This document shows positions 34,495 to 43,873 of a DNA stretch of 64,000 bases, piece after piece. Position 1 is the first letter of the stretch, and the number at the start of each line of letters is the position of its first letter. Below the pieces are notes generated by a model. It was not told the origin of the DNA, searched no databases, and saw nothing but the letters and a program-made list of their open reading frames with translations. Position numbers and translations under genes: made by a program. Source of the stretch: JACVRW01 sp963739095 (GTDB lineage: Bacteria > Actinomycetota > Thermoleophilia > Solirubrobacterales > Thermoleophilaceae); NCBI GenBank assembly GCA_963739095.1, contig CAVTZF010000021.1:62001-126000 (forward strand). Direction: 5' to 3'.

Positions 34495-35798
34495 TCGCGC
34501 GGCCCGCGGCCGAGCGCCTGCGACGCGGCGTCGCGGCCGGTGCGGACGGCGCCCTCCATGTAGCCGGCAACCCACTGGTCGGAGCCGCACACGTAGAAGG
34601 GCGGCTCGTGGGTGCCGTGCAGCGGGCCGACCGCCATCACGTCTCCCGGCCGCCAGCCCGTCACGTAGCCCTTCGTGAACGGATCGACGCCCCACGCGCG
34701 CGTCCCGTACAGGATCGGGTCGCGCGCCTCATCGCCCATCAGCGAGGCGAGGAAGTCGAGGAACTCGCGCCGCCGCAGCGGCTCCGGCGTCGCCAGGAAG
34801 GGGCCGAGCCGCTCGGGCGGGGTGAGCGAGGAGAGCACGCCGTCGCGCTGGATCCAGACAGAGCTCCAGACACCGTCCGCGGTCGCGCCGCCGACGTCCC
34901 AGAACGAGCTCGGATAGGCGACGACGGTCTTGGCGGCGAGCGCGCTGCGCTGGCGGTGGAGCGACTCGAGCCGCGCCTCCGACACGCCGCTCACCATCAC
35001 GTCGCGCAGCGGTCCAACCGGCAGCGCGCAGACCACCGTCTCGGCCTCGATCCGCTCGCCGTTGCGCAGGAAGGCCGTGCAGCGCGACGAGGTGACGCCT
35101 AGCGCGACCACGACGCTGCCGAGCCTGACGCGATCGCCGAGCTCGTCCGCCATGCGCAGCGCCACCGTCGCCGACCCCTCCGCCACGCGCAGGTGCTCCC
35201 AGCGGCTCTCCTCGTAGAAGCCGTGGGCGCCGGCGGTCGCCTCCTTGCGCAGCTGCGCCAGCAGCGACGTGCGCTCGACCGAGTCGATCGAGAGCGAGCG
35301 CTGCATGTGGTCGAGGTAGCGGATCGCGCCCGGGCGTGCGTGCTGCGAGCGCAGCCAGGCGCCCATGCTCAGCAGGTCGAGCCGCTAGGCGTCCGGGTGA
35401 CTCCAGGGATCGCCAGGGTCGACGGTGCCCGCGAGCCGGGCGAACTCGTCCTCGAGCCGGGCGAGGTCGGCCTCGTCGGCGTCGTCCATCCAGGGCGCGC
35501 GCTCGCCGATCGACACGCCCTCGTCGGCGCCCCAGGCGGGCGGCAGGTCGATCGCCGTGTAGCTGGGCTCGAGCCTCAGGCCGAGCTCTCCCACGAGCTC
35601 GGCGTAGGCGTGCATCCAATCGGCGACGACCTCGCCGCCCCATTGCACCGGGCGCCCGTCGGCGAGGAAGACCTGCTCGACGCGGCCGCCCGGGCGCTCG
35701 CGCGCCTCGAGGACGACCACATCGGCGCCGCCCGCAGCCAGATCGCGCGCCGCGGACAGGCCGGCGAGTCCAGCCCCAAGCACGATCACGTCATGCAC
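34419..35798 (-). pseudogene. Flavin amine oxidase-like gene interrupted by one amber codon
   Basis: ATG 35798 opens a FAD-binding protein (VIVLGAGLAGLSAARDLAAG, VVVLEARERPGGRVEQVFLA) that meets TAG at 35387-35385. The same frame continues directly with RLDLLSMGAWLRSQHARPGA and runs to 34419, through VWIQRDGVLSSLTPPERLGP and FYVCGSDQWVAGYMEGAVRT. The whole 459-residue monoamine-oxidase-type protein is therefore in one frame with a single nonsense codon, most simply a GAG to TAG change. It would oxidise an amine to imine with FAD. The start faces promoter copy B. Confidence 0.85.
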
Positions 35799-35820
35799 GC
35801 CGGTAAGTCTAAACGACTCT

Positions 35821-35850
35821 TTGACTTTGTAGTCAGTCGCACGATATCAT
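35821..35850 (+). promoter_or_regulatory. Sigma70-like promoter with embedded dyad operator, copy B
   Basis: TTGACT (35821-35826), an 18-base spacer and TATCAT (35845-35850) form a good -35/-10 pair. Inside it, TGACTTTGTAGTCA (35822-35835) is a perfect TGACT-N4-AGTCA dyad. The predicted transcription start at about 35857 is only 2 bases before the aminotransferase ATG at 35859, giving an almost leaderless mRNA. The divergent amine oxidase starts 23 bases upstream of the -35 box. Confidence 0.75.
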
Positions 35851-35858
35851 CGCCGAGC

Positions 35859-37244
35859 ATGGATTCGAACGGCCATGCGAGCAGCCTCTCCCAAGACGCC
35901 CTCCGCCATCTCTGGCTCCACTTCACGGGCATGGGAGACCTGGACGCAGACGAGCTCCAGATCATCGTCCGTGGCGAGGGCTGCTACCTCGAGGACGCGC
36001 AGGGCAAGCGCTATCTCGACGCGCTCGCCGGCCTCTTCTGCGTGAACGCCGGCTACAGCTTCGGTGCCGAGATGGGCGAGGCGGCCGCCCAGCAGATGCG
36101 CGAGCTGCCCTTCGCGATCAACTGGACCTTCGCGCACCCGCGCTCGATCGAGCTGGCCGCCGAGCTCGCCCGGCTCGCGCCCGGCGATATCAACCGCTCC
36201 TTCTTCGTGAGCGGCGGCTCCGAGGCGGTCGAGGCCGCCTGGAAGCTCGCCCGCCAGTACCACACCGCCCGCGGTGAGCGGCGCTGGAAGGCGATCGCGC
36301 GGCGCGTTGCCTACCACGGCACGACTATGGGCGCGCTCTCGATCAACGGCTGCACGGAGCTGCGCACGCCCTTCGAGCCGCTCGTGCCCGACGTCCTGCA
36401 CGTGTCGAACACGAACAGCTACCGGCGCCCCGTGGACGAGAGCGAGGAGGAGTTCACGAGCTTCCTGCTCGACGAGCTCGAGCAGATGATCGTCCACGCC
36501 GGCCCCGAGACCGTCGCGATGGTGATCATGGAGCCGGTGCAGAACGCGGGCGGCTCGTTCATGCCGCCCGCCGGCTACTGGGCGGGCGTGCGCGAGCTCT
36601 GCGACCACCACGGCATCCTGCTGTGCGCGGACGAGGTGATCACCGCCTTCGGGCGGCTCGGCCACTGGTTCGCGTCCGAGCGCTACGACATCCGCCCCGA
36701 CATGATCACCACCGCGAAGGGCCTCTCGTCGGCCTACGCGGCGATCGGCGCGCTGCTCGTGAGCGACCGCGTGATGGAGCCGTTCGAGCAGCCGGGTTCG
36801 ATGTTCACTCACGGCATGACCTTCGGCGGCCACCCGGTGCAGGCGGCGGTGGCCCTCAAGAACATCGAGATCATGCGGCGCGAGCGCATCGTCGAGAACG
36901 TCGCGGAGCGCCAGGACGAGTTCCACGCCGCCCTCAGCCGACTGCTCGAGCTGCCGATCGTCGGCGACGTGCGTGGCTCGGGCTATTTCTACGCGCTCGA
37001 GCTTGTGAAGAACTCCGACACCCGCGAGAGCTTCACGAGCGAGGAGTGCGACGAGCTGCTGCGCGGCTTCCTCTCCCCCGAGCTGTTCAAGCGCGGGCTG
37101 ATCTGCCGCGCGGACGACCGCGGCGATCCCGTCATCCAGATCTCGCCGCCGCTCGTCGCCGGGCCGGAGGAGTTCGACAAGATCGTCGAGGTCCTGGGCG
37201 GGGCGCTCGAGGAGGCAAGCGAAAGGATGTCGGTGGCGCGATGA
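35859..37244 (+). CDS. Class III (omega) aminotransferase
   Basis: A PLP enzyme of 461 residues that moves an amino group between an amine or omega-amino acid and a keto acid. VSGGSEAVEAAWKLARQYH binds the cofactor phosphate, AYHGTTMGALS contacts the ring, LLCADEVITAFGRLGHWFA carries the PLP-binding Asp, and MITTAKGLSSAYAAIGALL carries the Schiff-base Lys. It resembles polyamine/beta-alanine pyruvate transaminases. ATG 35859 sits directly under promoter copy B and overlaps nothing upstream. Its stop overlaps the next oxidoreductase gene (ATGA). Confidence 0.93.
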   Translation: MDSNGHASSLSQDALRHLWLHFTGMGDLDADELQIIVRGEGCYLEDAQGKRYLDALAGLFCVNAGYSFGAEMGEAAAQQMRELPFAINWTFAHPRSIELAAELARLAPGDINRSFFVSGGSEAVEAAWKLARQYHTARGERRWKAIARRVAYHGTTMGALSINGCTELRTPFEPLVPDVLHVSNTNSYRRPVDESEEEFTSFLLDELEQMIVHAGPETVAMVIMEPVQNAGGSFMPPAGYWAGVRELCDHHGILLCADEVITAFGRLGHWFASERYDIRPDMITTAKGLSSAYAAIGALLVSDRVMEPFEQPGSMFTHGMTFGGHPVQAAVALKNIEIMRRERIVENVAERQDEFHAALSRLLELPIVGDVRGSGYFYALELVKNSDTRESFTSEECDELLRGFLSPELFKRGLICRADDRGDPVIQISPPLVAGPEEFDKIVEVLGGALEEASERMSVAR

Positions 37245-38881
37245 GCGGCCTCAATGGATCGGGCGGCTACGACGCGATCGTCGTAGGCGGCGGCCACAAC
37301 GGGCTCACCGCCGCCGCCTACCTGTCGCGCGCGGGCATGCGCGTCTGCGTGCTCGAGCGGCGCGACATCCTCGGCGGCGCCTGCGTGACCGAGGAGGTGT
37401 GGCCCGGGCAGCGCGTCTCGCGCGCCTCGTACGTCGTGTCGATGCTGCAGCCGAAGGTCGTCGAGGAGCTGCGGCTGCACGACTTCGGCTACCAGCCGAT
37501 CCCGCTCGACCCGGCCTTCGGGACGATCACGCCCGACGGCGTACCGGCATTCTTCTTCAACGACGCCGAGCGAACGCGCGAGTCGATCGCCCGGCTCTCG
37601 CGCCGCGACGCGCAGCGCTACCCCGACTTCGAGGAGATGCTCGCGCGCATGGCGGGCTTCCTGCGCCCGCTGATGCTGCGGCCGCCCCCGGCGCTCGGCT
37701 CGAAGCGCCCGGGCGATCTGCTCTCGCTGCTGCGCGAGGCCGGCCGCACCGCCGGGCTCGCGCGCCGGGACGTGCTCGAGCTGTTCCGAGTGATGACGAT
37801 GTCGGTCGGCGACCTGCTCGACGAGTGGTTCGAGTCGGACGTCCTCAAGGGCGCCTGGGCCTCGACCGGCGTGGTCGGCGTCTGGGCCGGGCCCCGCACG
37901 CCGGGGACGGCGTACAACCTGCTCCACCACGCGCTCGGCGAGCTCGACGGCGTGAGCGGCCTCTGGGGCCACGTGCGCGGCGGCATGGGCGCCATCTCGC
38001 AGGCGATCGCGCGCAGCGCGGAGGCCTCGGGAGCCACGATCCGGACCGGCGCGCCGGTGCGCTCGATCGACGTGGAGAGCGGCCACGTGACCGGCGTGAC
38101 GCTCGAGAGCGGTGAGGAGATACGCGCCCCGCTCGTCCTGTCGGGCGCGCACCCGCGCACGACGATCCTCGAGCTGGCCGGCAGGCAGCACTTCCCTGAC
38201 GAGGTCGTGCACGACATGGAGCGCTTCCGCTCGCGCGGAGGCTCGGTCAAGGTCAACTGCATCCTCTCCGAGGCGCCGCGCTACGAGGGAGTCTCAAGCG
38301 AGGAAGGCGAGCTCCTGCTGCATACCGGGGTCGCGCTGTGCCCGTCGGTCGACTACCTCGAGCGCGCCTGGCAGGACGCCACGCGCGGCGTGCCGGCCGA
38401 GGGCCCCTACGTGGAGGTGGAGCTGCCGAGCACCGTCGACGACAGCCTCACCGACGACGGCACCTTCGTGATGACGCTGTTCACGCAGTACGGGCCGTAC
38501 GACGAGGCCGGCTGGCCCGAGGGCTCGCGCGAGGCCTACGGACAGCGCTGCCTCGACATCGTCGCCCGCCACGCGCCCAACGTGAAGGACGCGCTCGTCC
38601 ACCACGAGGTGCTGGCGCCGCCCGACCTCGAGCGCATCTTCGGGCTCGTGGACGGTTCGATCTTCCAGGGCGAACAGGGGCTCGAGCAGATGGCGTTCAT
38701 GCGCCCCTCGCCGCTGCTCGCGCAGTACGCGACGCCGGTCGACGGCCTCTACCTGTGTGGCGCCGGCACGCACCCGGGCGGCGGCGTGATGGCCGCCTGC
38801 GGGCACAACGCCGCGATGCGGGTGCTGAAGGACCGGCGCGGCGGTCTGCGCGGGCGCGTGCGCCGCGCCGTCGCTAGCTGA
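37241..38881 (+). CDS. PYROXD2/phytoene-desaturase-like FAD oxidoreductase
   Basis: A 546-residue FAD protein: Rossmann AIVVGGGHNGLTAAAYLSRA, VLERRDILGGACVTEEVWPG, the substrate-domain segment TPGTAYNLLHHALGELDGVS, GHVRGGMGAISQAIARSAEA and the C-terminal FAD contact LYLCGAGTHPGGGVMAACGH. This matches the NAD(P)/FAD oxidoreductases related to CrtI and PYROXD2. Coupling to the aminotransferase through ATGA suggests they act on the same amine or its imine. The end overlaps the convergent hypothetical gene by 8 bases. Confidence 0.88.
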   Translation: MSGLNGSGGYDAIVVGGGHNGLTAAAYLSRAGMRVCVLERRDILGGACVTEEVWPGQRVSRASYVVSMLQPKVVEELRLHDFGYQPIPLDPAFGTITPDGVPAFFFNDAERTRESIARLSRRDAQRYPDFEEMLARMAGFLRPLMLRPPPALGSKRPGDLLSLLREAGRTAGLARRDVLELFRVMTMSVGDLLDEWFESDVLKGAWASTGVVGVWAGPRTPGTAYNLLHHALGELDGVSGLWGHVRGGMGAISQAIARSAEASGATIRTGAPVRSIDVESGHVTGVTLESGEEIRAPLVLSGAHPRTTILELAGRQHFPDEVVHDMERFRSRGGSVKVNCILSEAPRYEGVSSEEGELLLHTGVALCPSVDYLERAWQDATRGVPAEGPYVEVELPSTVDDSLTDDGTFVMTLFTQYGPYDEAGWPEGSREAYGQRCLDIVARHAPNVKDALVHHEVLAPPDLERIFGLVDGSIFQGEQGLEQMAFMRPSPLLAQYATPVDGLYLCGAGTHPGGGVMAACGHNAAMRVLKDRRGGLRGRVRRAVAS

Positions 38882-39347
38882 GCTCGGCGATCACGTCCTT
38901 TGAGTGGGTGATCGGCAGGCGGTTGCCCTCGAGCTCGATCCGCGACCCGCTGGCGCTCTCGATCAACTCGAGCACGCGCACGTTGACGCGCTGGTGCACC
39001 TTCACCTCGATGCCTTCGCGCGGCACGCGGAAGACGAGCTCCTTGACGTGGCGCCGGTTCCCCGAGAAGCCGTAGACCATCGTCCCCGAGACGCCGACGA
39101 TCATCTGCTCGGGCAGCCCGCTCGCGGCGTCGTGCGCCCGCGTGCCCGCCACGTAGCCGCCGGCCGTGCCCACTCCACCCGCAACCCCGCCGATCGAGTC
39201 GCCGAGATCACCGCCGATCAAGCCCCCGGCGAACCCGGCGCCGGTGTGGCCACGCGGGTAGAACTCGCCGACCGCCGTCACCGCGTCCTCGATTCCCGCG
39301 GAGGCGAGCGCCTCGTTGACGACCTCGACCATGTTCTCCTCGGACAT
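38874..39347 (-). CDS. Hypothetical protein with glycine-zipper segment
   Basis: A 157-residue protein. Residues about 35-70 (GAGFAGGLIGGDLGDSIGGV) form a glycine-zipper-like segment that may insert in membranes. The rest (MIVGVSGTMVYGFSGNRRHV, then FRVPREGIEVKVHQRVNVRV) is beta-rich and resembles proteins with a PH-like C-terminal domain. No signal peptide. ATG 39347. A strong hairpin lies 22 bases upstream. No function can be assigned. Confidence 0.7.
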   Translation of the reverse strand: MSEENMVEVVNEALASAGIEDAVTAVGEFYPRGHTGAGFAGGLIGGDLGDSIGGVAGGVGTAGGYVAGTRAHDAASGLPEQMIVGVSGTMVYGFSGNRRHVKELVFRVPREGIEVKVHQRVNVRVLELIESASGSRIELEGNRLPITHSKDVIAELS

Positions 39348-39368
39348 GCGGTCGTTGTAGCACGTCGT

Positions 39369-39398
39369 AGCCCCGCGCCGCCTGAGCGGCGCGGGGCT
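39369..39398. terminator. Perfect 13-bp hairpin
   Basis: AGCCCCGCGCCGC (39369-39381) pairs with GCGGCGCGGGGCT (39386-39398) around loop CTGA. It lies 18 bases past the stop of the secreted beta-propeller-like gene on the minus strand and ahead of the 157-residue gene, so it most likely ends that minus-strand transcript. Confidence 0.78.
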
Positions 39399-39415
39399 TC
39401 AACCAGTGAGGACTC

Positions 39416-40998
39416 CTAGAACGTCTGCAGCAGGCAGAGCCCGGCCGTGCCCGGGTCCAACCGGTACTGCGTCGCGACCTGGGCCAGGAATGCGCGCTGG
39501 CGCTTCGACGGCGCGGGCGCCGACACCTCCCTGCCGCTGGCGCGGGCCACCTTGGCCTTGCCCGTCAGCTTCAGCACGTCCACGCCGCGCGTGCGGTCCG
39601 CGGTGTAGACGTAGCCGTCGTGCAGGTAGGAGGCCCAGACAATGCCGTCGTCAGGCCGCCAGTAGGCGAACTGCGTGGGGTTCTCCGGATCGGAGATGTC
39701 GAGGAAGCGCGTCCCCTCTCCGTACCAGGCGTAGCTCACCGTGCCGCCGTCCACGTCGAAGTAGTGGGCGGAGCAGAAGTCGGCGAGCGGGTCGTACTCC
39801 CCGGTCGGGCGTGAGCCCTCCTTCTGGTACGGGTTCCACGTGCCCACGGCCCTGAGCCGGAACTTGTTCCCCGGCCGCGAGCGCCAGGCCTCGCCGCCGT
39901 AGCTGCCCTTGAGCGAAGCGATCGTGAACTGACCGCGCTTCGAGCAGCCCTCCTCGGCGGGGCCGAAGTCCTCCTCGGTCGCGAGCAGCAGCTCGCCCTT
40001 GCGGTAGCGCGAGTCGCCCTTCGGCGCGGTGCGCCCGACGGGCCGCCAGGCGTTGTGCTCGAAGCCGCCGTTCTCGTCGCCGACCACGGACGCCGGCAGC
40101 CCGCCGCCCCCGTACGGGATCGGGTCGAGCGGCGTCGCGGTGCGGACGCGCTGGTCGAACGAGTCGTAGTGCCGACCGCTCGTGTGGTAGCCGCGCGTGC
40201 CGCCGTCTCCGGACACCCAGGCGATGCCCGCGGCGTCAACCTGGACGTCGTGCGAGTAGGCGGTGAAGCCGTCGCGCCGGAAGAGGTCGACCGGATCCAT
40301 CGGATACGCGACCGGGGTTGCCGGATTGCGCAGGTCGGTCACGATGATCGGCCGGCCGAAGGTCCAGCCGTTCGCCACGTCACCAGTCACGGGAGTAGTC
40401 GTGCTCGCCGGGCCGCCGGTCCACAACCACTGGCAGTCGTTGACGCAGGTGGTGGTGTGCCCGGTCGGCAGCTGCTGGAAGGAGCGAAGCGACAGCGCGC
40501 TTGGGTCCTTCGCGTCCACGACGTAGACGCCGGCGATGTTGGTCGCCCCGTTGGGGTCGGGGTCGCCGGGCTCACGCGACGTCGAGCCCGCGTACGCGCG
40601 CGGATCACGCGACAGCAGCGCGAGCTTACGGCTCTGGTCGACGTCCATGTCCTCGTTCTGCCAGAACGTCGAGATCGGCCCTGCGGCCTCGTCGGTGTTG
40701 ACGGGGGGGTCGCCCGGCAGTCGCAGCTCCTCGGCCGTGATCTCGTCGAGCAGCTCCGGATGGGCCGGGTCGTCGAGCGAGTACGACTTGAGCCCGAAGC
40801 GCCCGGTCACGAGCATGACGTCGGACTTGCCCTTGCCATAGCTCATGAAGTTGATCGCCGTGGCGTCCTCGGCCTCCGGCCCAGGTGGTCCAGCAGCTCG
40901 ACGTTCTTCGACGCGTCCGCGCCGAACGCGGGCGCGGCGATGACAAGCAATGCGGCCACCAGCGCTCCATAGGCCGCAAGTACAGCTCTCCTCCGCAT
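39416..40998 (-). pseudogene. Secreted LVIVD/beta-propeller-like protein, one frameshift near the N-terminus
   Basis: ATG 40998, after a GGAGG site, gives a signal peptide (MRRRAVLAAYGALVAALLVI) and the mature start ADASKNVELLDHL. Near 40878 one base is missing: adding a G after CACCTGGG restores GPEAEDATAINFMSYGKGKS, and this second frame then runs uninterrupted to TAG 39416. The mature part has repeating segments such as GVYVVDAKDPSALSLRSFQQ, IIVTDLRNPATPVAYPMDPV and GTRFLDISDPENPTQFAYWR, as in LVIVD-repeat propellers. It is exported and about 527 residues long. No enzyme residues are recognised. Two Cys pairs suggest disulfides outside the cell. Confidence 0.82.
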
Positions 40999-41066
40999 GG
41001 GGTCCCTCCAGTAGAAGACGGTCCGCCTGGGGGCACCCCTACCCAGTTGAGGGGCCTAGTGCACCT

Positions 41067-42149
41067 TTAGCGCAAGACGAGCGCGTGTTCTGGGCGCCAG
41101 CCGAGCTTGACCCGGTTACCGATCTCCCAGCGGTCGTCGGAGCGGGCGCGGACCCAGTTCTGCTCCAGCGCCATCAGCCGCATGCCTGGCGCGAGCTCGA
41201 CGATTATCTGCGTGCTCGTGCCGACGTAGACGCGCTCCACGACGGTCCCTTCGACCGTGACCATGCCCTGCTCGATCTCGTCGTCGATCGCGATCTTCTC
41301 GGGGCGCACGGAGAGCTGGACCTCCGAGCCGGCGGCGCAGTCGGCCGGCACCTGCGCGTCGCAGACGATGCCCTCGGCCAGCCGCACGGAGCCGTTCTCG
41401 CATACGCCCGGCAGCAGGTTCGAGACCCCGATGAAGCCCGCGACGAAGGGCCCGACCGGGTGCTCGTAGATGTCCTCCGGCGTACCGCACTGCTTGATCA
41501 GGCCGGCGTCCATCACCGCTATCCGATCCGACATCGCGAGCGCCTCCTCCTGGTCGTGGGTCACGTACAGGAACGTGATCCCGACCTCGCGCTGGATGCC
41601 CTTGAGCTCGACCTGCATCTGCTTGCGCAGCTTGAGGTCGAGCGCGCCCAGCGGCTCGTCGAGGAGCAGCACCGACGGGCGGTTGACGAGCGCGCGGGCG
41701 AGCGCCACGCGCTGCTTCTGACCGCCCGAGAGCTCGCCCGGGCGCGCGTCGCCGCGCTCGTGCATCTCGACGAGCTCAAGCGCCTCGGCAACGCGTCGGC
41801 GGATCTCGTCCTTCTCGACCTTGCGGCGCTTGAGGCCGAAGGCGACGTTGTCCTCGATCGACAGGTGCTCGAAGAGCGCATAGCTCTGGAAGACCGTGTT
41901 GACGTTGCGCTCGTACGGGGGCACGGTCTCGACGGACTCGCCCTCGAGGAAGATGCGGCCCTGGCTCGGCTGCTCGAAGCCTCCGACCATGCGCAGGGTC
42001 GTCGTCTTGCCGCAGCCCGACGGGCCGAGCAGCGAGAAGAACTCACCGCGCTCGATCTCGAGGTTGAGGTCGTCGACCGCCACGGCCTCGCCGAAGCGCT
42101 TCGTCACTCCTTCGAAGCGGATGGCCGAGCCAGCCCCGTTCTCACTCAT
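41067..42149 (-). CDS. Polyamine-type ABC transporter ATP-binding protein (PotA-like)
   Basis: A 360-residue importer ATPase: Walker A GPSGCGKTT at residues 42-50, Q-loop NTVFQSYALFEHLSIEDNVA, signature LSGGQKQRVALARAL, Walker B LLLDEPLGALD, and a TOBE_2 domain from about residue 280. This is the layout of PotA/PotG. ATG 42149 overlaps the permease stop by 4 bases. It ends the four-gene import operon. Confidence 0.94.
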   Translation of the reverse strand: MSENGAGSAIRFEGVTKRFGEAVAVDDLNLEIERGEFFSLLGPSGCGKTTTLRMVGGFEQPSQGRIFLEGESVETVPPYERNVNTVFQSYALFEHLSIEDNVAFGLKRRKVEKDEIRRRVAEALELVEMHERGDARPGELSGGQKQRVALARALVNRPSVLLLDEPLGALDLKLRKQMQVELKGIQREVGITFLYVTHDQEEALAMSDRIAVMDAGLIKQCGTPEDIYEHPVGPFVAGFIGVSNLLPGVCENGSVRLAEGIVCDAQVPADCAAGSEVQLSVRPEKIAIDDEIEQGMVTVEGTVVERVYVGTSTQIIVELAPGMRLMALEQNWVRARSDDRWEIGNRVKLGWRPEHALVLR

Positions 42150-43036
42150 TCGGCTTCCCTCCCGAGCAGCACCTTGAGCCCGCTCTCCTTGCGTCCGAAC
42201 AGGCGCGGCAGCAGCAGCGCCAGGCCGATGGACACCACGGAGATCACGAGCATGAAGGTGCCGATCGCGTTGATCGTCGGCCTCACGCCGAACCTGATTT
42301 GCGTCCAGATGCGCACCGGCAGCGGCTGCGGCGACTCGCCGGTGGTGAAGAACGACAGCACGAAGTCGTCAAACGACAGCGCGAATACGAGCAGGCCCGC
42401 CGCGAGCACCGCGGGCCAGAGCGCGGGCAGCGTCACAAGGCGGAACGTCTGCCAGCGCGTGGCGCCCAGGTCCATCGACGCCGACTCGACCTCCCGGCCG
42501 AGCGACGCCAGCCTCGCCCGCACCACGACCGTCACGTATGAGATCGAGAAGGTGATGTGGGCGAGGATGATCGTCGTGATCGAAAGCTCGAGCCCGATCT
42601 GCGTGAACAGCAGCAGCGCCGACGCGCCGGCGACGATCTCGGGGGTCACGAGCGGCACCAGCATCATGATGTTGGCCCCGTTCGACCAGCGCGTACGCGA
42701 GCGCACGAGCCCGTAGGCGAGCAGCGTGCCGAGCACCGTCGCGACCACCATCGTGATGAGCGCGATCTCGATGCTCGCTATCAGCGAGTCGCGCAGCGAT
42801 TCGGACTCGAAGAACGTCTCGTACCAGCGCAGGCTGAAGCCGTCGAAGTTCTGCAGCGAACGGCTCGAGTTGAACGAGAACAGGATCACGAGCACGATCG
42901 GCACGAACAGGACGACGAAGAAGAGCCCGACGAAGACCTTGAGGAAGCGCGGGCGGTCGAAGTCCTTCGGCGGCTTGGTGCGCGCGGGGCGGGTCGTGGC
43001 CGGCGCGGTGGGGGTCGGGGCGACGTCGGTGCTCAT
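42146..43036 (-). CDS. Polyamine-type ABC permease (PotC-like)
   Basis: A 296-residue inner-membrane protein with six helices. The N-terminal 30 residues are cytoplasmic and basic. The coupling loop SASMDLGATRWQTFRLVTLP contains the EAA-type motif of PotC. The C-terminal region FTTGESPQPLPVRIWTQIRF matches the PotC/PotI group. Overlaps its neighbours on both sides by 4 bases. Confidence 0.93.
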   Translation of the reverse strand: MSTDVAPTPTAPATTRPARTKPPKDFDRPRFLKVFVGLFFVVLFVPIVLVILFSFNSSRSLQNFDGFSLRWYETFFESESLRDSLIASIEIALITMVVATVLGTLLAYGLVRSRTRWSNGANIMMLVPLVTPEIVAGASALLLFTQIGLELSITTIILAHITFSISYVTVVVRARLASLGREVESASMDLGATRWQTFRLVTLPALWPAVLAAGLLVFALSFDDFVLSFFTTGESPQPLPVRIWTQIRFGVRPTINAIGTFMLVISVVSIGLALLLPRLFGRKESGLKVLLGREAE

Positions 43037-43866
43037 GCCTCCGCCTCCCGCGCCTCGCGCGCCGCCGAGCGCAGGTAGAGCGACATCCAGATCAGCAGGA
43101 AGGCCATCAGCACCACGGTCAGCGCGGCGCCGAAGGGCCAGTTGTCAGAAGCCTGGAACTGCTGCTGGATGAGGTTGCCGATCATCACGTCCTCCGGCCC
43201 GCCGAGCAGCGAGGCGGACACGAAGTCGCCAACGGCCGGCAGGAAGACGAGCACCGAGCCCGCCAGCACGCCCTGGATGCTGTGCGGCAGCGTCACGTGC
43301 CGGAACGTCTGCCAGGGGCCGCCGTAGAGATCCTTGCCCGCCTCGATCAGCGACCGGTCCATGTTGTCGAGGGAGGCGAAGATCGGCAGGATCATGAACG
43401 CGAGGAAGCCGTAGACGAGCCCGCCGATGACCGCGTAGGGCGTGTTGATGAAGCGGATGCTCGAGTCGAACAGGCCGTTGACGAGGCCGTCGTCGCCGAG
43501 CATCGCGATCCAGGCGTACGTGCGGATCAGGTAGTTGACGAAGAACGGCAGCACGACCAGCGCCAGCAGCACGTTCTTCCAGCGCCCGCCGAAGATCGCG
43601 ATGTAGTAGGCCACCGGATAGCCGATCAGCAGGCAGATCACGACGGTGGCCAGGGCGAAGCCGACCGAGCGGACCAGCACCGGGATCAGGTCGGCGTCGA
43701 AGACGCGCTCGTAGTTCGTGAACTCGAACCCGTAGATCGCCTCGCCGAGGTCGTCGGTGTGGCCGAACGAGATCGCGAGCAGGAAGACCAGCGGTACGAC
43801 GAACAGCGCCAGCAGCCAGAGGCCGCCGGGGATCAGGAAGCTCGAGGAGAAGCGGTTGTCGTTCAT
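43033..43866 (-). CDS. Polyamine-type ABC permease (PotB-like)
   Basis: A 277-residue inner-membrane protein with six helices, including VVLPFFVNYLIRTYAWIAML, typical of PotB/PotH. The coupling loop is LIEAGKDLYGGPWQTFRHVT. It forms the translocation pore with the PotC-like subunit. ATG 43866 is 7 bases after the binding-protein stop. Confidence 0.93.
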   Translation of the reverse strand: MNDNRFSSSFLIPGGLWLLALFVVPLVFLLAISFGHTDDLGEAIYGFEFTNYERVFDADLIPVLVRSVGFALATVVICLLIGYPVAYYIAIFGGRWKNVLLALVVLPFFVNYLIRTYAWIAMLGDDGLVNGLFDSSIRFINTPYAVIGGLVYGFLAFMILPIFASLDNMDRSLIEAGKDLYGGPWQTFRHVTLPHSIQGVLAGSVLVFLPAVGDFVSASLLGGPEDVMIGNLIQQQFQASDNWPFGAALTVVLMAFLLIWMSLYLRSAAREAREAEA

Positions 43867-43873
43867 GTCCCCG

